This document shows positions 55,071-63,861 of a stretch of 64,000 nt of DNA, piece by piece (the first letter of the stretch is position 1; each line of letters begins with the position of its first letter). The stretch is taken from contig JACPPG010000015.1 in the NCBI GenBank assembly GCA_016191115.1, forward strand, positions 83,802 through 147,801, written 5' to 3'. Both the position numbers and the translations under genes were made by a program. The DNA comes from Planctomycetia bacterium (GTDB lineage Bacteria > Planctomycetota > Planctomycetia > Pirellulales > JACPPG01). The notes beneath the pieces were generated by a model, which made no database searches, was not told where the DNA came from, and worked only from the letters and a program-made list of their open reading frames with translations.

Positions 55071-55292
55071 GGTCTAGCTCATTTTTCGGTCGGGGGTCTG
55101 GCTCATTTTTCGGCCCGGGGTCTGGCTCATTTTTCGGCCGCCAGAAGTCGTTTCTCACTTCCAGCCTGCCGGCCGAAAAATGTGCCTGACCCCCTCTGCA
55201 CAACGCAGGGCCCGGCTCATTCTTTCGGCCGCAAGAGAACCGTCTCTTGCTTCCAGCGCTAGCGGCCGAAAAATCTGCCTGCCCCCTCTCCA
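55071..55292. repeat. Family A repeat array between MoxR and DUF58 genes
   Basis: Three direct copies of GGTCTGGCTCATTTTTCGG (the first with one or two changes) at 22-24 bp steps. They are followed by the mirrored arm GGCCGAAAAATGTGCC and a second, diverged palindrome (CCCGGCTCATTCTTTCGGCC / GGCCGAAAAATCTGCC). Confidence 0.8.
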
Positions 55293-55300
55293 AAACGCTG

Positions 55301-56329
55301 CTACTGCTCCTCGATCATCTCCGCAACCAGCCGCTTGACGATTTGCTTCGCGTCGAGCCCCTCGGCCTGCGCTGCGAACGTGGTGATCACGCGGTGCGTC
55401 AGCACAGGCAGGGCGACTTCGTGAACGTCCTCCAGCCGCACCATGTAGCTTCCGTGCAAGGCGGCGCGCGTTTTGGCGCCCAGGATCAGGTACTGCACCG
55501 CGCGGGGCCCGGCCCCCCACGCCACGAGCGGCTTGATCCACGCCGGCGCGGCGGCGCTGCGCGGCCGCGTCTTGCGAACCAGCCGGGCCGCGTACTGATA
55601 GATATGGTCCGGAACCGGAACGCGCCGCACAAGGTGCTGATGCTCGATGATCTCGCCGGCCGTCAGCACGTGGTCTAGCTCTGGCAGGGCGTCGCCCGTC
55701 GTCGTCCGGGCGATCGACACCTCTTCCTCCTCGGAAGGGTAGTCCAGCTCGATCAGGAACATGAAGCGGTCGAGCTGCGCCTCGGGCAGCGGATACGTCC
55801 CTTCCTGCTCGACCGGGTTCTGCGTCGCCAATACAAAAAACGGCGGCTCGAGCTGGAACGTCTTGCCGACGATCGTCACCTTTTGCTCCTGCATCGCTTC
55901 GAGCATCGCCGCCTGCGTCTTCGGCGGGGCACGGTTGACCTCGTCCGCCAGGACGATGTTGGCGAACACCGGACCGTGCACGAAATGAAACTCGCGCCGG
56001 CCGTCCGCGCCGTCTTGCAAAATGTCCGTGCCCGTGATGTCCATCGGCATCAAGTCGGGCGTGAACTGGATGCGGCGGAACTTCAGCGACATGGTCTCGG
56101 CGACCTTGCTCACGAGCAAGGTCTTCGCCAGGCCCGGCACGCCCATCAGCAAGCCATGGCCGCGGGCGAACAGGCAAATCGAGACGCGCTCGATGGTGTC
56201 GTGCTGCCCGATGATGACGCGGCCGAGCTGCTTCCGCAGGGCGCCGTAGAGTTCGCGCAGCCGGTCGATGGCCTGCACGTCGTTGTCGCTCAGGCTGCCC
56301 GCGACCGCGGGACTGGTGGTGGTTGCCAT
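55301..56329 (-). CDS. MoxR-type AAA+ ATPase
   Basis: 342 aa from MATTTSPAVAGSLSD; the five-residue longer start is also possible. Walker A GVPGLAKT, Walker B VLADEVNRAPPKTQ, and the MoxR sequences QFTPDLMPMDITGTDIL and LATQNPVEQEGTYPLPEAQ. MoxR ATPases help assemble or activate partner complexes, usually with DUF58 and VWA proteins encoded next to them, as here. It is first in the cluster and divergent from the succinate dehydrogenase genes. Confidence 0.94.
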   Translation of the reverse strand: MATTTSPAVAGSLSDNDVQAIDRLRELYGALRKQLGRVIIGQHDTIERVSICLFARGHGLLMGVPGLAKTLLVSKVAETMSLKFRRIQFTPDLMPMDITGTDILQDGADGRREFHFVHGPVFANIVLADEVNRAPPKTQAAMLEAMQEQKVTIVGKTFQLEPPFFVLATQNPVEQEGTYPLPEAQLDRFMFLIELDYPSEEEEVSIARTTTGDALPELDHVLTAGEIIEHQHLVRRVPVPDHIYQYAARLVRKTRPRSAAAPAWIKPLVAWGAGPRAVQYLILGAKTRAALHGSYMVRLEDVHEVALPVLTHRVITTFAAQAEGLDAKQIVKRLVAEMIEEQ

Positions 56330-56420
56330 GGAGGGACTCCGCAAGGGGCCGCGTGGATGTCTGCCTCAAATGCCTCTTGCCGCGTTCCGAGCCCGTTGCG
56401 GCATGGATCGAAGGACCGTG

Positions 56421-56438
56421 CCAAACTTGGGAGTTTGG
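56421..56438. promoter_or_regulatory. Short perfect dyad upstream of moxR
   Basis: CCAAACT-TGGG-AGTTTGG, a 7-bp perfect inverted repeat about 90 nt before the moxR start in the 56330-56735 divergent gap. It could be an operator or part of a leader hairpin. No known regulator is implied. Confidence 0.3.
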
Positions 56439-56569
56439 GTTGACCTTACGATACCACACGGCCGGCGCAGGGGGAAACTACTCAAGGACACTCCTTTATA
56501 TGACGCGCAGGGGCGCGCAAAAGTTCTTACGCACGCCGCCGGGAATTGTTTTGGCGGTTTCGGGCTTGC

Positions 56570-56656
56570 CGGGAGGGCGAAGCTCCTGCTGAGCCGGTCG
56601 GTCTGCGACTATTGCGTCTTGTTGGTTCGTGGCTCGGCAGGAGCCTCGCCCTCCCG
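56570..56656. repeat. Palindromic element, family C (copy 3)
   Basis: CGGGAGGGCGAAGCTCCTGC ... GGCAGGAGCCTCGCCCTCCCG. It lies 20 nt upstream of the sdh promoter in the divergent gap. Confidence 0.85.
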
Positions 56657-56676
56657 ACGCCGCTGTATCCACTTGT

Positions 56677-56705
56677 TTGACCCTGCCCTGACGCGGCGAT
56701 ATAGT
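56677..56705 (+). promoter_or_regulatory. Promoter of the succinate dehydrogenase operon
   Basis: TTGACC, 17-bp spacer, TATAGT: five of six bases match at both boxes with ideal spacing. The start site would be near 56712, about 24 nt before the GTG of the first gene. Confidence 0.65.
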
Positions 56706-56735
56706 GCGGAGCACCTTGGGGCGGAAGGCGCGCTC

Positions 56736-57521
56736 GTGGCAACCCATCTTGTTTCACAAGTTGGTTCCGCGAAGCTCGGCGCTAGCCAGCGCGACGATGC
56801 CTGGTGGCTCGGCCCGCTGGCCACGGCGCTCGGGCTCGGCGCGTTCGTTGTGTATGCCACGTTTCGGGCGCTCTACAACGCCGGGTACGAGCTGGGCGTC
56901 GGCACCGCGGTCCTGCCCGACCACGCCTATCTGCTATCGCCCTTCTACTCGCCGCTCTTGGCGGCGCCGTGGCTGCCCGCCTGGTTGTCCCCCGCGGTGT
57001 TGATCCTGTGGGCGCCCGGCGGGTTCCGCGTGACGTGCTACTACTACCGCAAGGCTTACTATCGGGCCTATTTCCTCGATCCGCCGGCGTGCGCGGTGGG
57101 CGAGGCGCGGCACGGCTACCGCGGCGAAACGCGGTTGCTGCTCTTTCAGAACGCGCACCGCTATTTTCTCTACCTGGCGCTCGTGTTCCTGGTGATCCTG
57201 TCGACCGACGTGGTCTACTCCTGCCGTTGGCCCGACGGTTTCGGCGTGAGCGTCGGCACGCTCGCGTTGGCGCTCAACGTGGCGCTACTGACGATGTACA
57301 CGTTCTCTTGCCATTCGTTGCGGCATCTTGTCGGGGGCAATGTCGATTGCTTTTCCTGCGTCGCGTTCGGGCGGACGCGACACGCCTTGTGGACCGGCGT
57401 CTCGCGGCTCAACCGTCGCCACATGCTGTGGGCATGGACCAGCCTGTTCATGGTGATGGCGGCCGATTGGTACGTCTGGATGGTGGCCTCCGGCCGCTTG
57501 ACCGATCCGCGGATACTCTGA
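56736..57521 (+). CDS. Succinate dehydrogenase membrane anchor (cytochrome b-like)
   Basis: 261 aa from a GTG with GGAAGG upstream, chosen because the promoter at 56677-56705 would start transcription just before it; the ORF-track start is far upstream in non-coding sequence. Five or six helices, for example WWLGPLATALGLGAFVVYAT and FLYLALVFLVILSTDVVY. His residues in TFSCHSLRHLVGG and NRRHMLWAW could bind heme. The position 4 nt before sdhA and the single larger anchor fit the type seen with actinobacterial-style Sdh. Family named from context. Confidence 0.72.
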   Translation: MATHLVSQVGSAKLGASQRDDAWWLGPLATALGLGAFVVYATFRALYNAGYELGVGTAVLPDHAYLLSPFYSPLLAAPWLPAWLSPAVLILWAPGGFRVTCYYYRKAYYRAYFLDPPACAVGEARHGYRGETRLLLFQNAHRYFLYLALVFLVILSTDVVYSCRWPDGFGVSVGTLALALNVALLTMYTFSCHSLRHLVGGNVDCFSCVAFGRTRHALWTGVSRLNRRHMLWAWTSLFMVMAADWYVWMVASGRLTDPRIL

Positions 57522-57525
57522 CGCT

Positions 57526-59334
57526 ATGGATAAATACGAGACGCATGCGTACGACGTGGTCGTCGTCGGCGCGGGCGGCGCCGGTCTGCGTGCCGCGATC
57601 GAATCGTCCGCGCGCGGCGCCAAGACCGCGCTGGTGTGCAAGTCGCTCTTGGGAAAAGCCCACACGGTGATGGCCGAGGGGGGCATCGCCGCGGCACTCG
57701 CGAACAACGAGCCCCGCGACAATTGGCAAGTTCACTTCCGCGACACGATGAAGGGGGGCAAGTTCCTCAACCAGTGGCGGATGGCCGAACTGCACGCCAA
57801 GGAAGCGCCCGAACGCGTCCGCGAGCTGGAATCCTGGGGCGCCGTCTTCGATCGCACAAAAGACGGCGCCATCCTGCAGCGCAACTTCGGCGGTCATACC
57901 TATCCGCGGCTTGCGCACGTGGGCGACCGCACGGGCTTGGAGATGATCCGCACGCTGCAAGACCGCGGCGTGCACCAGGGGATCGACGTCTATATGGAGT
58001 GCACGGTACGCCGCGTGTTCGTGGCGGATGGGCGGGCCGCCGGCTGCTTTGCCTATTGGCGAGAAAGCGGCCGCTTCATCGTCTTCCGGGCCAAGGCGGT
58101 GGTGCTGGCCACCGGCGGCATCGGCCGCTGCTGGGAGATCAGCTCCAACTCCTGGGAGTACACCGGCGACGGGCACGCCCTGGCGTACTGGGCCGGCGCC
58201 GACCTGATCGACATGGAGTTCGTGCAGTTCCATCCGACCGGCATGGTCTGGCCGCCGAGTGTCCGCGGCACGCTGATCACCGAGGGCGTCCGCGGCGAGG
58301 GAGGCGTGCTGAAAAACAGCCAGGGACAGCGGTTCATGTTCGACTGCGTTCCGGAACTTTACGCCGGCGAATTCGCCGAGACCGAAGAGGAATCGAACCG
58401 CTGGGTGCAGGATGTCATCGCCGGCCGGCGGCCCGAAGCACGGCGCCCGCCCGAGCTTCTGACCCGCGACGTCGTGGCCCGCGCCATCCGCCGCGAGGTG
58501 CGCGAAGGGCGCGGCTCGCCGCACGGCGGCGTGCTGTTGGATATCGCCTCGTACCGCACGCCCGAGGCGATCAAGAAGAAACTGCCCGGCATGTATCACC
58601 AGTTCAAGGAGCTGGCCGACGTCGACATCACCGCTGAGCCGATGGAGGTCGGCCCCACCTGCCATTACATGATGGGCGGCGTTCGCGTCGATGCGGAGAC
58701 GCAGGAATCGACGCTGCCCGGGCTGTACGCCGCCGGCGAAGTGGCCGGCGGCATGCACGGCGCGAATCGCCTGGGCGGGAATTCGCTCTCGGACCTGCTG
58801 GTGTTCGGCAAACGGGCGGGCGAGTTCGCCGCGCACGAGGCCCGCGGCCGGCCGTCGCTCCCGGCGATCAACGAGGACGAGGTCGCCGCCGCCGCGCGGC
58901 AGGCGCTTGCCCCCTTCGAGCGGACCGACGGCGAGAACCCGTACGCGCTGCACGAGGACCTCCGCCGGATGATGCACAAATACGTGGGCATCGTCCGCAA
59001 CGAGGAGGACCTGAAGATCGCGCTCGACGAATTGGGCAACCTTCGCGAGCGGGCCCGGCACGTCAAGGTCGGCGGCACGATCCAGTACAACCCCGGATGG
59101 CACCTGGCGCTCGACCTGGCGAACATGCTGGACACCAGCGAGGCCGTGACCCGCGCGGCGCTCGTGCGGCAGGAGAGCCGCGGCGCGCACACGCGCGACG
59201 ATTTTCCCGACTCCGACGCGACGTGGGGAAAGCAGAACGTGATCGTCCGCAAAAAGGGAGAGCCGATGAGCGTCGCGACCGAACCGCTTTCCGAAATGCC
59301 CGCGGAGCTGAAGCAACTCCTCAAAGGGGGGTGA
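57526..59334 (+). CDS. sdhA: Succinate dehydrogenase/fumarate reductase flavoprotein subunit
   Basis: 602 aa. The FAD fold YDVVVVGAGGAGLRAAIE is at the N-terminus. GKAHTVMAEGG holds the His for covalent FAD. QFHPTGMVWPP and ITEGVRGEGGVL are active-site segments, and HGANRLGGNSLSDLLVFG is near the end of the FAD domain. It oxidises succinate to fumarate (or the reverse) at the inner membrane face. 4 nt after the anchor gene; sdhB follows after 2 nt. Confidence 0.94.
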   Translation: MDKYETHAYDVVVVGAGGAGLRAAIESSARGAKTALVCKSLLGKAHTVMAEGGIAAALANNEPRDNWQVHFRDTMKGGKFLNQWRMAELHAKEAPERVRELESWGAVFDRTKDGAILQRNFGGHTYPRLAHVGDRTGLEMIRTLQDRGVHQGIDVYMECTVRRVFVADGRAAGCFAYWRESGRFIVFRAKAVVLATGGIGRCWEISSNSWEYTGDGHALAYWAGADLIDMEFVQFHPTGMVWPPSVRGTLITEGVRGEGGVLKNSQGQRFMFDCVPELYAGEFAETEEESNRWVQDVIAGRRPEARRPPELLTRDVVARAIRREVREGRGSPHGGVLLDIASYRTPEAIKKKLPGMYHQFKELADVDITAEPMEVGPTCHYMMGGVRVDAETQESTLPGLYAAGEVAGGMHGANRLGGNSLSDLLVFGKRAGEFAAHEARGRPSLPAINEDEVAAAARQALAPFERTDGENPYALHEDLRRMMHKYVGIVRNEEDLKIALDELGNLRERARHVKVGGTIQYNPGWHLALDLANMLDTSEAVTRAALVRQESRGAHTRDDFPDSDATWGKQNVIVRKKGEPMSVATEPLSEMPAELKQLLKGG

Positions 59335-59336
59335 GC

Positions 59337-60071
59337 ATGGCCGACGACGTGGTCCTGAAACTGTACCGCGGCGACGCCGCCGGGGGCGAGCTGGTCGACT
59401 ACGAGGTGCCCCGCGCGCCGGGCATGGTCGTCCTGGACGCCGTGCATTCGGTGCAGGCGATGCACGCCCCGGACCTGGCCGTCCGCTGGAATTGCAAGGC
59501 GGGGCGCTGCGGATCGTGCGGGGCCGAGGTCAACGGCCGGCCGCGGCTGATGTGCATGGATCGCCTGGACAAGTACCCGCCGGACGAGCCCATCAGCGTC
59601 CGGCCGATGCGGACGTTCCCCGTGGTGAAGGACCTGGTGTGCGACGTGTCGTGGAATTTCGAGGTCAACAAGCGAATTCCGCCCTTCCAGATGCGGGAAG
59701 GCGTCGAGCCGCGTTTCTCGCAGGCCGAGGCCGACCGCGTGCAGGAATTCCGCAAGTGCATCGAGTGCTTCCTGTGCCAGAACGTGTGCCACGTGCTGCG
59801 CGAGCATCACGAGCAAGAGCAGTTCTGCGGCCCGCGGTTCCTGGTCCGCCTGGCGGGGCTCGAAATGCACCCGCTGGACACGGCGGACCGGCTGCCGCTG
59901 ATCCACAAACAGTTCGGCATCGGCCTGTGCAATATTACGAAGTGCTGCACGGAGGTGTGCCCGGAAAGTATCGCCATCACCGACAACGCCATCATTCCGC
60001 TCAAGGAGCGGGTGGTGGATCGATTCTACGACCCGGTCAAAAAGCTATTTCGGGTCCTCCGAGGGAGGTAG
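59337..60071 (+). CDS. sdhB: Succinate dehydrogenase/fumarate reductase iron-sulfur subunit
   Basis: 244 aa from MADDVVLKLYRG; the longer ORF-track start lies in sdhA. Cysteines for the 2Fe-2S cluster are in CKAGRCGSCGAEVNGRPRLMC, and for the 4Fe-4S and 3Fe-4S clusters in CIECFLCQNVC and CCTEVCPE. It passes electrons from SdhA to the anchor and quinone. The 'VLREHHEQEQFCGPRFLV' insert between the clusters is longer than in proteobacterial SdhB. Confidence 0.94.
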   Translation: MADDVVLKLYRGDAAGGELVDYEVPRAPGMVVLDAVHSVQAMHAPDLAVRWNCKAGRCGSCGAEVNGRPRLMCMDRLDKYPPDEPISVRPMRTFPVVKDLVCDVSWNFEVNKRIPPFQMREGVEPRFSQAEADRVQEFRKCIECFLCQNVCHVLREHHEQEQFCGPRFLVRLAGLEMHPLDTADRLPLIHKQFGIGLCNITKCCTEVCPESIAITDNAIIPLKERVVDRFYDPVKKLFRVLRGR

Positions 60072-60074
60072 TCC

Positions 60075-60596
60075 ATGTTCGAGCTCAGGCGCATTTCATC
60101 GAAGGCCATTCCCAGGGCGCTACGGAAGGCGGAGCGGTACCGGCTGTTGAACGAGCCGCGCGAGGCCGAGAGCATCTGCCTCGATGTGCTGCTGGTCGAC
60201 GCCGAGAACCAGGAAGCGATTGTCACGCTGCTGTTGGCGATGACGGACCAGTTCATCGACTCGCCCGGCGGGGAAATGGCCCGCGCCAAGGAGCTCCTGG
60301 CCCACCTGCACGGCACGTACGAGCAACACTACTACGCCGGGATCGTCTACGAGCGGTGGGCGCAGGCGCTACTGCGCAAGGCCGCGCCGGTGCACGTGGC
60401 CCTGGGGTGGATTCGCGAGGCCATGCGCGCCTACGAGCAAGCGATCGCGGAAAGTGCCCCCGGCAACGACGACGCCATCCTGCGGTGGAACGCGTGCGTT
60501 CGCATCTTCCGCCGAGAAGAAGGACGCGAAAGCGAGCACGCCGCCGTGTGCCTGACCTCCGAGCGCGACATGGGGGACGAGATGCCGATGCGGTAG
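60075..60596 (+). CDS. TPR-like helical protein linked to succinate dehydrogenase
   Basis: 173 aa, 3 nt after sdhB. Helical hairpins such as KAERYRLLNEPREAESICLD and AREAMRAYEQAIAES-like segments suggest tetratricopeptide repeats. No signal peptide. It may help assemble the Sdh complex; this is inferred from position only. Confidence 0.75.
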   Translation: MFELRRISSKAIPRALRKAERYRLLNEPREAESICLDVLLVDAENQEAIVTLLLAMTDQFIDSPGGEMARAKELLAHLHGTYEQHYYAGIVYERWAQALLRKAAPVHVALGWIREAMRAYEQAIAESAPGNDDAILRWNACVRIFRREEGRESEHAAVCLTSERDMGDEMPMR

Positions 60597-60641
60597 CGTT
60601 AGTTAGCCGCGTGTTTCCAGCCCAGCGGGCGTGCGAAATAG

Positions 60642-60742
60642 CCCCGTAGCCCCGACAGGGGCGGCAGTGTGTAGCCGTGGGCGGCAGCCCACGGGCCGCG
60701 GCGCCCAACGATTCCCGCAAGCCCCAACGGGGCGACAGAGCG
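60642..60742. repeat. Palindromic 'GCCCCGACAGGGGC' type element
   Basis: CCCCGACAGGGGCGGCA and GCCCCAACGGGGCGACA flank an inner hairpin CCGTGGGC/GCCCACGG. Together with the next three entries it fills the 638-nt gap 60597-61234, in which no gene is visible. Confidence 0.65.
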
Positions 60743-60769
60743 CGCCGCGCGGGCGCTGACAAGAAGCTA

Positions 60770-60906
60770 GCCACCGAGGGCGCCGAGCACACCGAGGGGA
60801 GATGATTCGTGCACTGGGCACAATCGGTGTGGTGCCCAAACCGTGAGGATCTGAAATCGCAAATCACAGATCCGCAAATCTCTGTGGCCTCGGAGCCCTC
60901 GGTGGC
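60770..60906. repeat. Long inverted repeat with 'CCGAGGGC' arms
   Basis: GCCACCGAGGGCGCCGAG and CTCGGAGCCCTCGGTGGC, 18-bp arms with one mismatch around a loop of about 100 bp. Confidence 0.7.
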
Positions 60907-60949
60907 CGCGTCCTTGGCTCGATCGGCATCGCGGCAAGACGCGAAAAGA

Positions 60950-60970
60950 CCTCCGGGCTAAACCCGGAGG
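60950..60970. terminator. Short hairpin CCTCCGGG/CCCGGAGG
   Basis: CCTCCGGGCTAAACCCGGAGG: perfect 8-bp stem with a five-base loop, no U-run. It may be a terminator for the sdh operon or another repeat. Confidence 0.4.
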
Positions 60971-61014
60971 CTCGCTGTATTGCGTGGCCAATGGCCTAGG
61001 CAGAGACAGCAACT

Positions 61015-61079
61015 TTGATCCTTCGAGCTTCAGGCTTCGGATTTCTTTAGACATTTGACTTTCGACATTCGTCATTCTC
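61015..61079. repeat. Low-complexity 'GACATTCG' type intergenic sequence
   Basis: TTTAGACATTTGACTTTCGA and CATTCGTCATTC echo 4195-4250. Confidence 0.5.
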
Positions 61080-61234
61080 CGGTGCAGGAGCCGACTCGGC
61101 CACCCAAAGTGGGCAGCCCCGCCCGCGCCGATTGTGGACTCGCCCACGCCGCCGGGGTACATTCCTTCTATTCGGGCCGGTTCGGGCCGAGTGCATGCCC
61201 GCAAAAGGATTCCCTTCGCATTAGGAGCATCGCC

Positions 61235-62314
61235 ATGTCGACGCGAATCGCATTGCTCGCCGCCTTGCTTGCCGCCGCCTTGTTTAACTCCAGCCACGCC
61301 GCGAGCCTGACCGCGGGCATGCAAAAAGGAACGCCCGATCTGAAGTCCGCCGGACCGATCACCTTCGCCCCCCAAGGCATCTTGCTGTTGGGCGACACGC
61401 AGGGGGCCACGATCTACGCCATCGCCACCGGCGACACGTCGAGCGGCAGCCCCAGCCAGCCCATCAACATGGAGAATATCGACCAGAAGATCGCCGGCAT
61501 GCTGGGCACCACGCCGGCCGACATCCTGGTGAACGACATGGCCGTCAACCCGGAGACCGGGAGCACGTTCCTGACCGTGTCGCGGGGCCGGGGGCCGGAC
61601 GGCAAGCCGGTGGTCATGCGAATCGACTCGGCCGGCAAGCTGGGCGAGTTCTCGCTCAAGGACGTGATGTACTCGAAGGCGGCTATTCCCGACGCGCCGC
61701 AGGACAAGAAGCGGCAAGACGTGACGACCGACCTGCAGTTCGCCGGCGGCCAGGTCATCGTGGCCGGCCTGTCGAATGAGGAATTTTCGTCCAACTTGCG
61801 CGTGATTCCCTTCCCATTCGCCGCCGTCGACAAGGGCGCGAGCATCGAAATCTATCACGGCTCGCACGGCCAGTTTGAAACCAAGTCGCCGGTCCGCACC
61901 TTCGCCGTGTTCGACATCGCCGGCCAGGCGAACGTGCTGGCGGCCTACACCTGCACGCCGCTCGTGAAGTTCCCCGTCTCGGAGCTTAAGCCGGGCGCCA
62001 AGGTGAAGGGCACCACCGTGGCCGAACTGGGCAATCGCAACCGCCCGCTGGACATGGTCGTCTACCAGAAGAACGGCCACGACTACCTGCTCATGTCCAA
62101 TAGCGCGCGGGGGCTGATGAAGGTCGACATCCGCGAGATCGACACAGCCGCCGGCATCACCGATCGTATCAAGGACAAGGCCGGGCTCCCCTACGAAACG
62201 ATCGCCGGGTTCGAGAAGGTCGACCAACTGGATCGGTTGGATAAGGACAATGCCCTGCTCCTGGTCCGATCCGATTCCGGCTCGCTGACATTGAAATCGG
62301 TCCCGCTGCCGTAG
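61235..62314 (+). CDS. Secreted protein of unknown function, beta-propeller-like
   Basis: 359 aa from MSTRIALLAALLAAALF with AGGAG upstream; a signal peptide ends near SSHAA. Segments such as FAPQGILLLGDTQGATIYAI, PLDMVVYQKNGHDYLLMSN and DQLDRLDKDNALLLVRSDSG suggest a beta-propeller or similar repeat fold. No catalytic motif. The family could not be named. Confidence 0.7.
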   Translation: MSTRIALLAALLAAALFNSSHAASLTAGMQKGTPDLKSAGPITFAPQGILLLGDTQGATIYAIATGDTSSGSPSQPINMENIDQKIAGMLGTTPADILVNDMAVNPETGSTFLTVSRGRGPDGKPVVMRIDSAGKLGEFSLKDVMYSKAAIPDAPQDKKRQDVTTDLQFAGGQVIVAGLSNEEFSSNLRVIPFPFAAVDKGASIEIYHGSHGQFETKSPVRTFAVFDIAGQANVLAAYTCTPLVKFPVSELKPGAKVKGTTVAELGNRNRPLDMVVYQKNGHDYLLMSNSARGLMKVDIREIDTAAGITDRIKDKAGLPYETIAGFEKVDQLDRLDKDNALLLVRSDSGSLTLKSVPLP

Positions 62315-62380
62315 CGCCACATCCTGCGGCGCGCGCCTTGGCGCTTTGTGCGCCTTGGCGCGCGCCGCCGTGCTTCCAAT

Positions 62381-62464
62381 TCGGGGGGGTGAAGCTCCCG
62401 CCGAGCCGGCAGCGGCGCGATGCGTCTCGTGGGCCGCGGCTCGGCAGGAGCCTCGCCCTCCCGA
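62381..62464. repeat. Palindromic element, family C (copy 4)
   Basis: TCGGGGGGGTGAAGCTCCCG ... GGAGCCTCGCCCTCCCGA; the left arm has several mismatches. It lies between two co-directional secreted-protein genes. Confidence 0.8.
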
Positions 62465-62513
62465 CGTGTGCGCCCCGTTGATATGCCGCGACGTACGATC
62501 GGAGTGAGATGCC

Positions 62514-63731
62514 ATGGGCGCGCGGCTGAGCCTCACACACTGCTTCGTGGCAGCGCTTTTGGTTGCGTCCGCCGCTGGGTGCGCTGGCTCGGCGGGCGAT
62601 CCCTCTTCGACCCCTGCCGAGGTGGCTGCTGCCCAACAAGCACCGCGCCTCGAACTAGCCCTCGATACGAGCGGCGCGGCGACAAGCGTTGATGTCCTCG
62701 GGCTGGCACCGGAAGACCTCGCCGCTTTCCAGAAGCTCAACCAAGAGCAGCGGTCCGCGGCAGTGCGCGTCGTTGTGGCCGGCAGCGGTGCGGCGGACGT
62801 CCCGGCGGTCCTCGGTGACGTAGCAGTCGTCGGTGACGCGCTGCGTTTCACGCCGCGGTACCCGTTGGGCCGCGGCTTGCGCTATGGTCTCGTCGTGGCG
62901 CGCGATCAGCCCGCACCGGACACAGTAGCCACGTCCGGCGGCGTGTCGCTTGAGTTCACCACGCCCGCGCAGCCGCAAACTGCGGTAACGAACGTCGAGC
63001 ACGTCTACCCGAGCGCCGCGCGACTACCGGAGAACCAGCTCAAGTTCTACATCCACTTCTCAGGCCCGATGGCCCGCGGTGACGCCTATCGTCATGTGCA
63101 CCTGCTCGGCGCGGACGGCCGCGAGCTCGAGGCTGTGTTTCTCGAACTGGGTCAGGAGCTATGGGACCCGAGCATGCGCCGCTTCACGCTGCTTCTGGAT
63201 CCCGGCCGCATCAAGCGCGGGCTGGTCCCGCGCGAAGAGCTCGGACCCGTATTAGAGGCGGGAAAGGACTATACGCTGGTGGTCGACCGCGATTGGCCGG
63301 ATGCCGCTGGGCAGAAGCTTGCCGGCGACGTCCGCAAGGCGTTCCACGTCCTGCCGGTGGACGAGGCGCCGATCGATCCGGCAGCGTGGGCCATCGAGGC
63401 GCCCATGGCCGGCGGCCGCGGCCCGCTAGTCGTGCGGTTCCCGGAGCCGCTCGATCATTCTCTTCTGGAACGGGTTGTTTGGGTTGCCGACGGCGACGGC
63501 GAGCGGATCGCCGGCGCGATCGCGATCGGCGACGATGAAACGCGCTGGCAGTTCACGCCCGGCGAACCGTGGCTCGCCGGCGACTATCGACTGGTGGCCG
63601 AGGCGGCCCTCGAGGACCTGGCCGGCAACGCGATCGGCCGGGCGTTCGACGTCGACACGTTCGGCCCTGTCTCCAAGCACATCGAGACCGACACGGTTTC
63701 GATTCCGTTTTCGGTCACGCCGGCCGAATGA
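62514..63731 (+). CDS. Lipoprotein with Ig-like (Big_5-type) domains
   Basis: 405 aa. The signal sequence ends in the lipobox ASAAGC, so the mature protein would be lipid-anchored at Cys23. Two or three beta-sandwich units follow, marked by LKFYIHFSGPMARGDAYRHV, PLVVRFPEPLDHSLLERVV and WLAGDYRLVAEAALEDLAGN, similar to Ig-like domains of surface proteins. Structural or adhesive role likely; no enzyme motif. Confidence 0.8.
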   Translation: MGARLSLTHCFVAALLVASAAGCAGSAGDPSSTPAEVAAAQQAPRLELALDTSGAATSVDVLGLAPEDLAAFQKLNQEQRSAAVRVVVAGSGAADVPAVLGDVAVVGDALRFTPRYPLGRGLRYGLVVARDQPAPDTVATSGGVSLEFTTPAQPQTAVTNVEHVYPSAARLPENQLKFYIHFSGPMARGDAYRHVHLLGADGRELEAVFLELGQELWDPSMRRFTLLLDPGRIKRGLVPREELGPVLEAGKDYTLVVDRDWPDAAGQKLAGDVRKAFHVLPVDEAPIDPAAWAIEAPMAGGRGPLVVRFPEPLDHSLLERVVWVADGDGERIAGAIAIGDDETRWQFTPGEPWLAGDYRLVAEAALEDLAGNAIGRAFDVDTFGPVSKHIETDTVSIPFSVTPAE

Positions 63732-63761
63732 TACGGCCGCGGCGCGGCCCCCTTCACTAGC

Positions 63762-63808
63762 GAAGCGCCAGCGAGGGAACGCTCCGGCCGGTCCCTCGCT
63801 GGCGCTTC
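63762..63808. repeat. Palindrome with 'CCTCGCTGGCGCTTC' arms, possible terminator
   Basis: GAAGCGCCAGCGAGGGA and TCCCTCGCTGGCGCTTC, perfect 17-bp arms with a 13-nt loop, about 30 nt after the lipoprotein stop. A third half-copy follows at about 63827. Confidence 0.75.
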
Positions 63809-63861
63809 GGGCTGGTGTGGGTTTTTCCCTCGCTGGCGCCTAAGAAACGCGCCACGGCCGG

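Noticed and set aside
60642-60970. Structured RNA or tRNA in the large gap after the sdh operon
   Set aside because: The stems are simple inverted repeats; no cloverleaf or riboswitch core was recognised.
60767-62851. 694-aa minus-strand ORF over the sdh downstream gap and secreted gene
   Set aside because: Crosses repeats and lies antisense to a gene with a good ribosome site and signal peptide.
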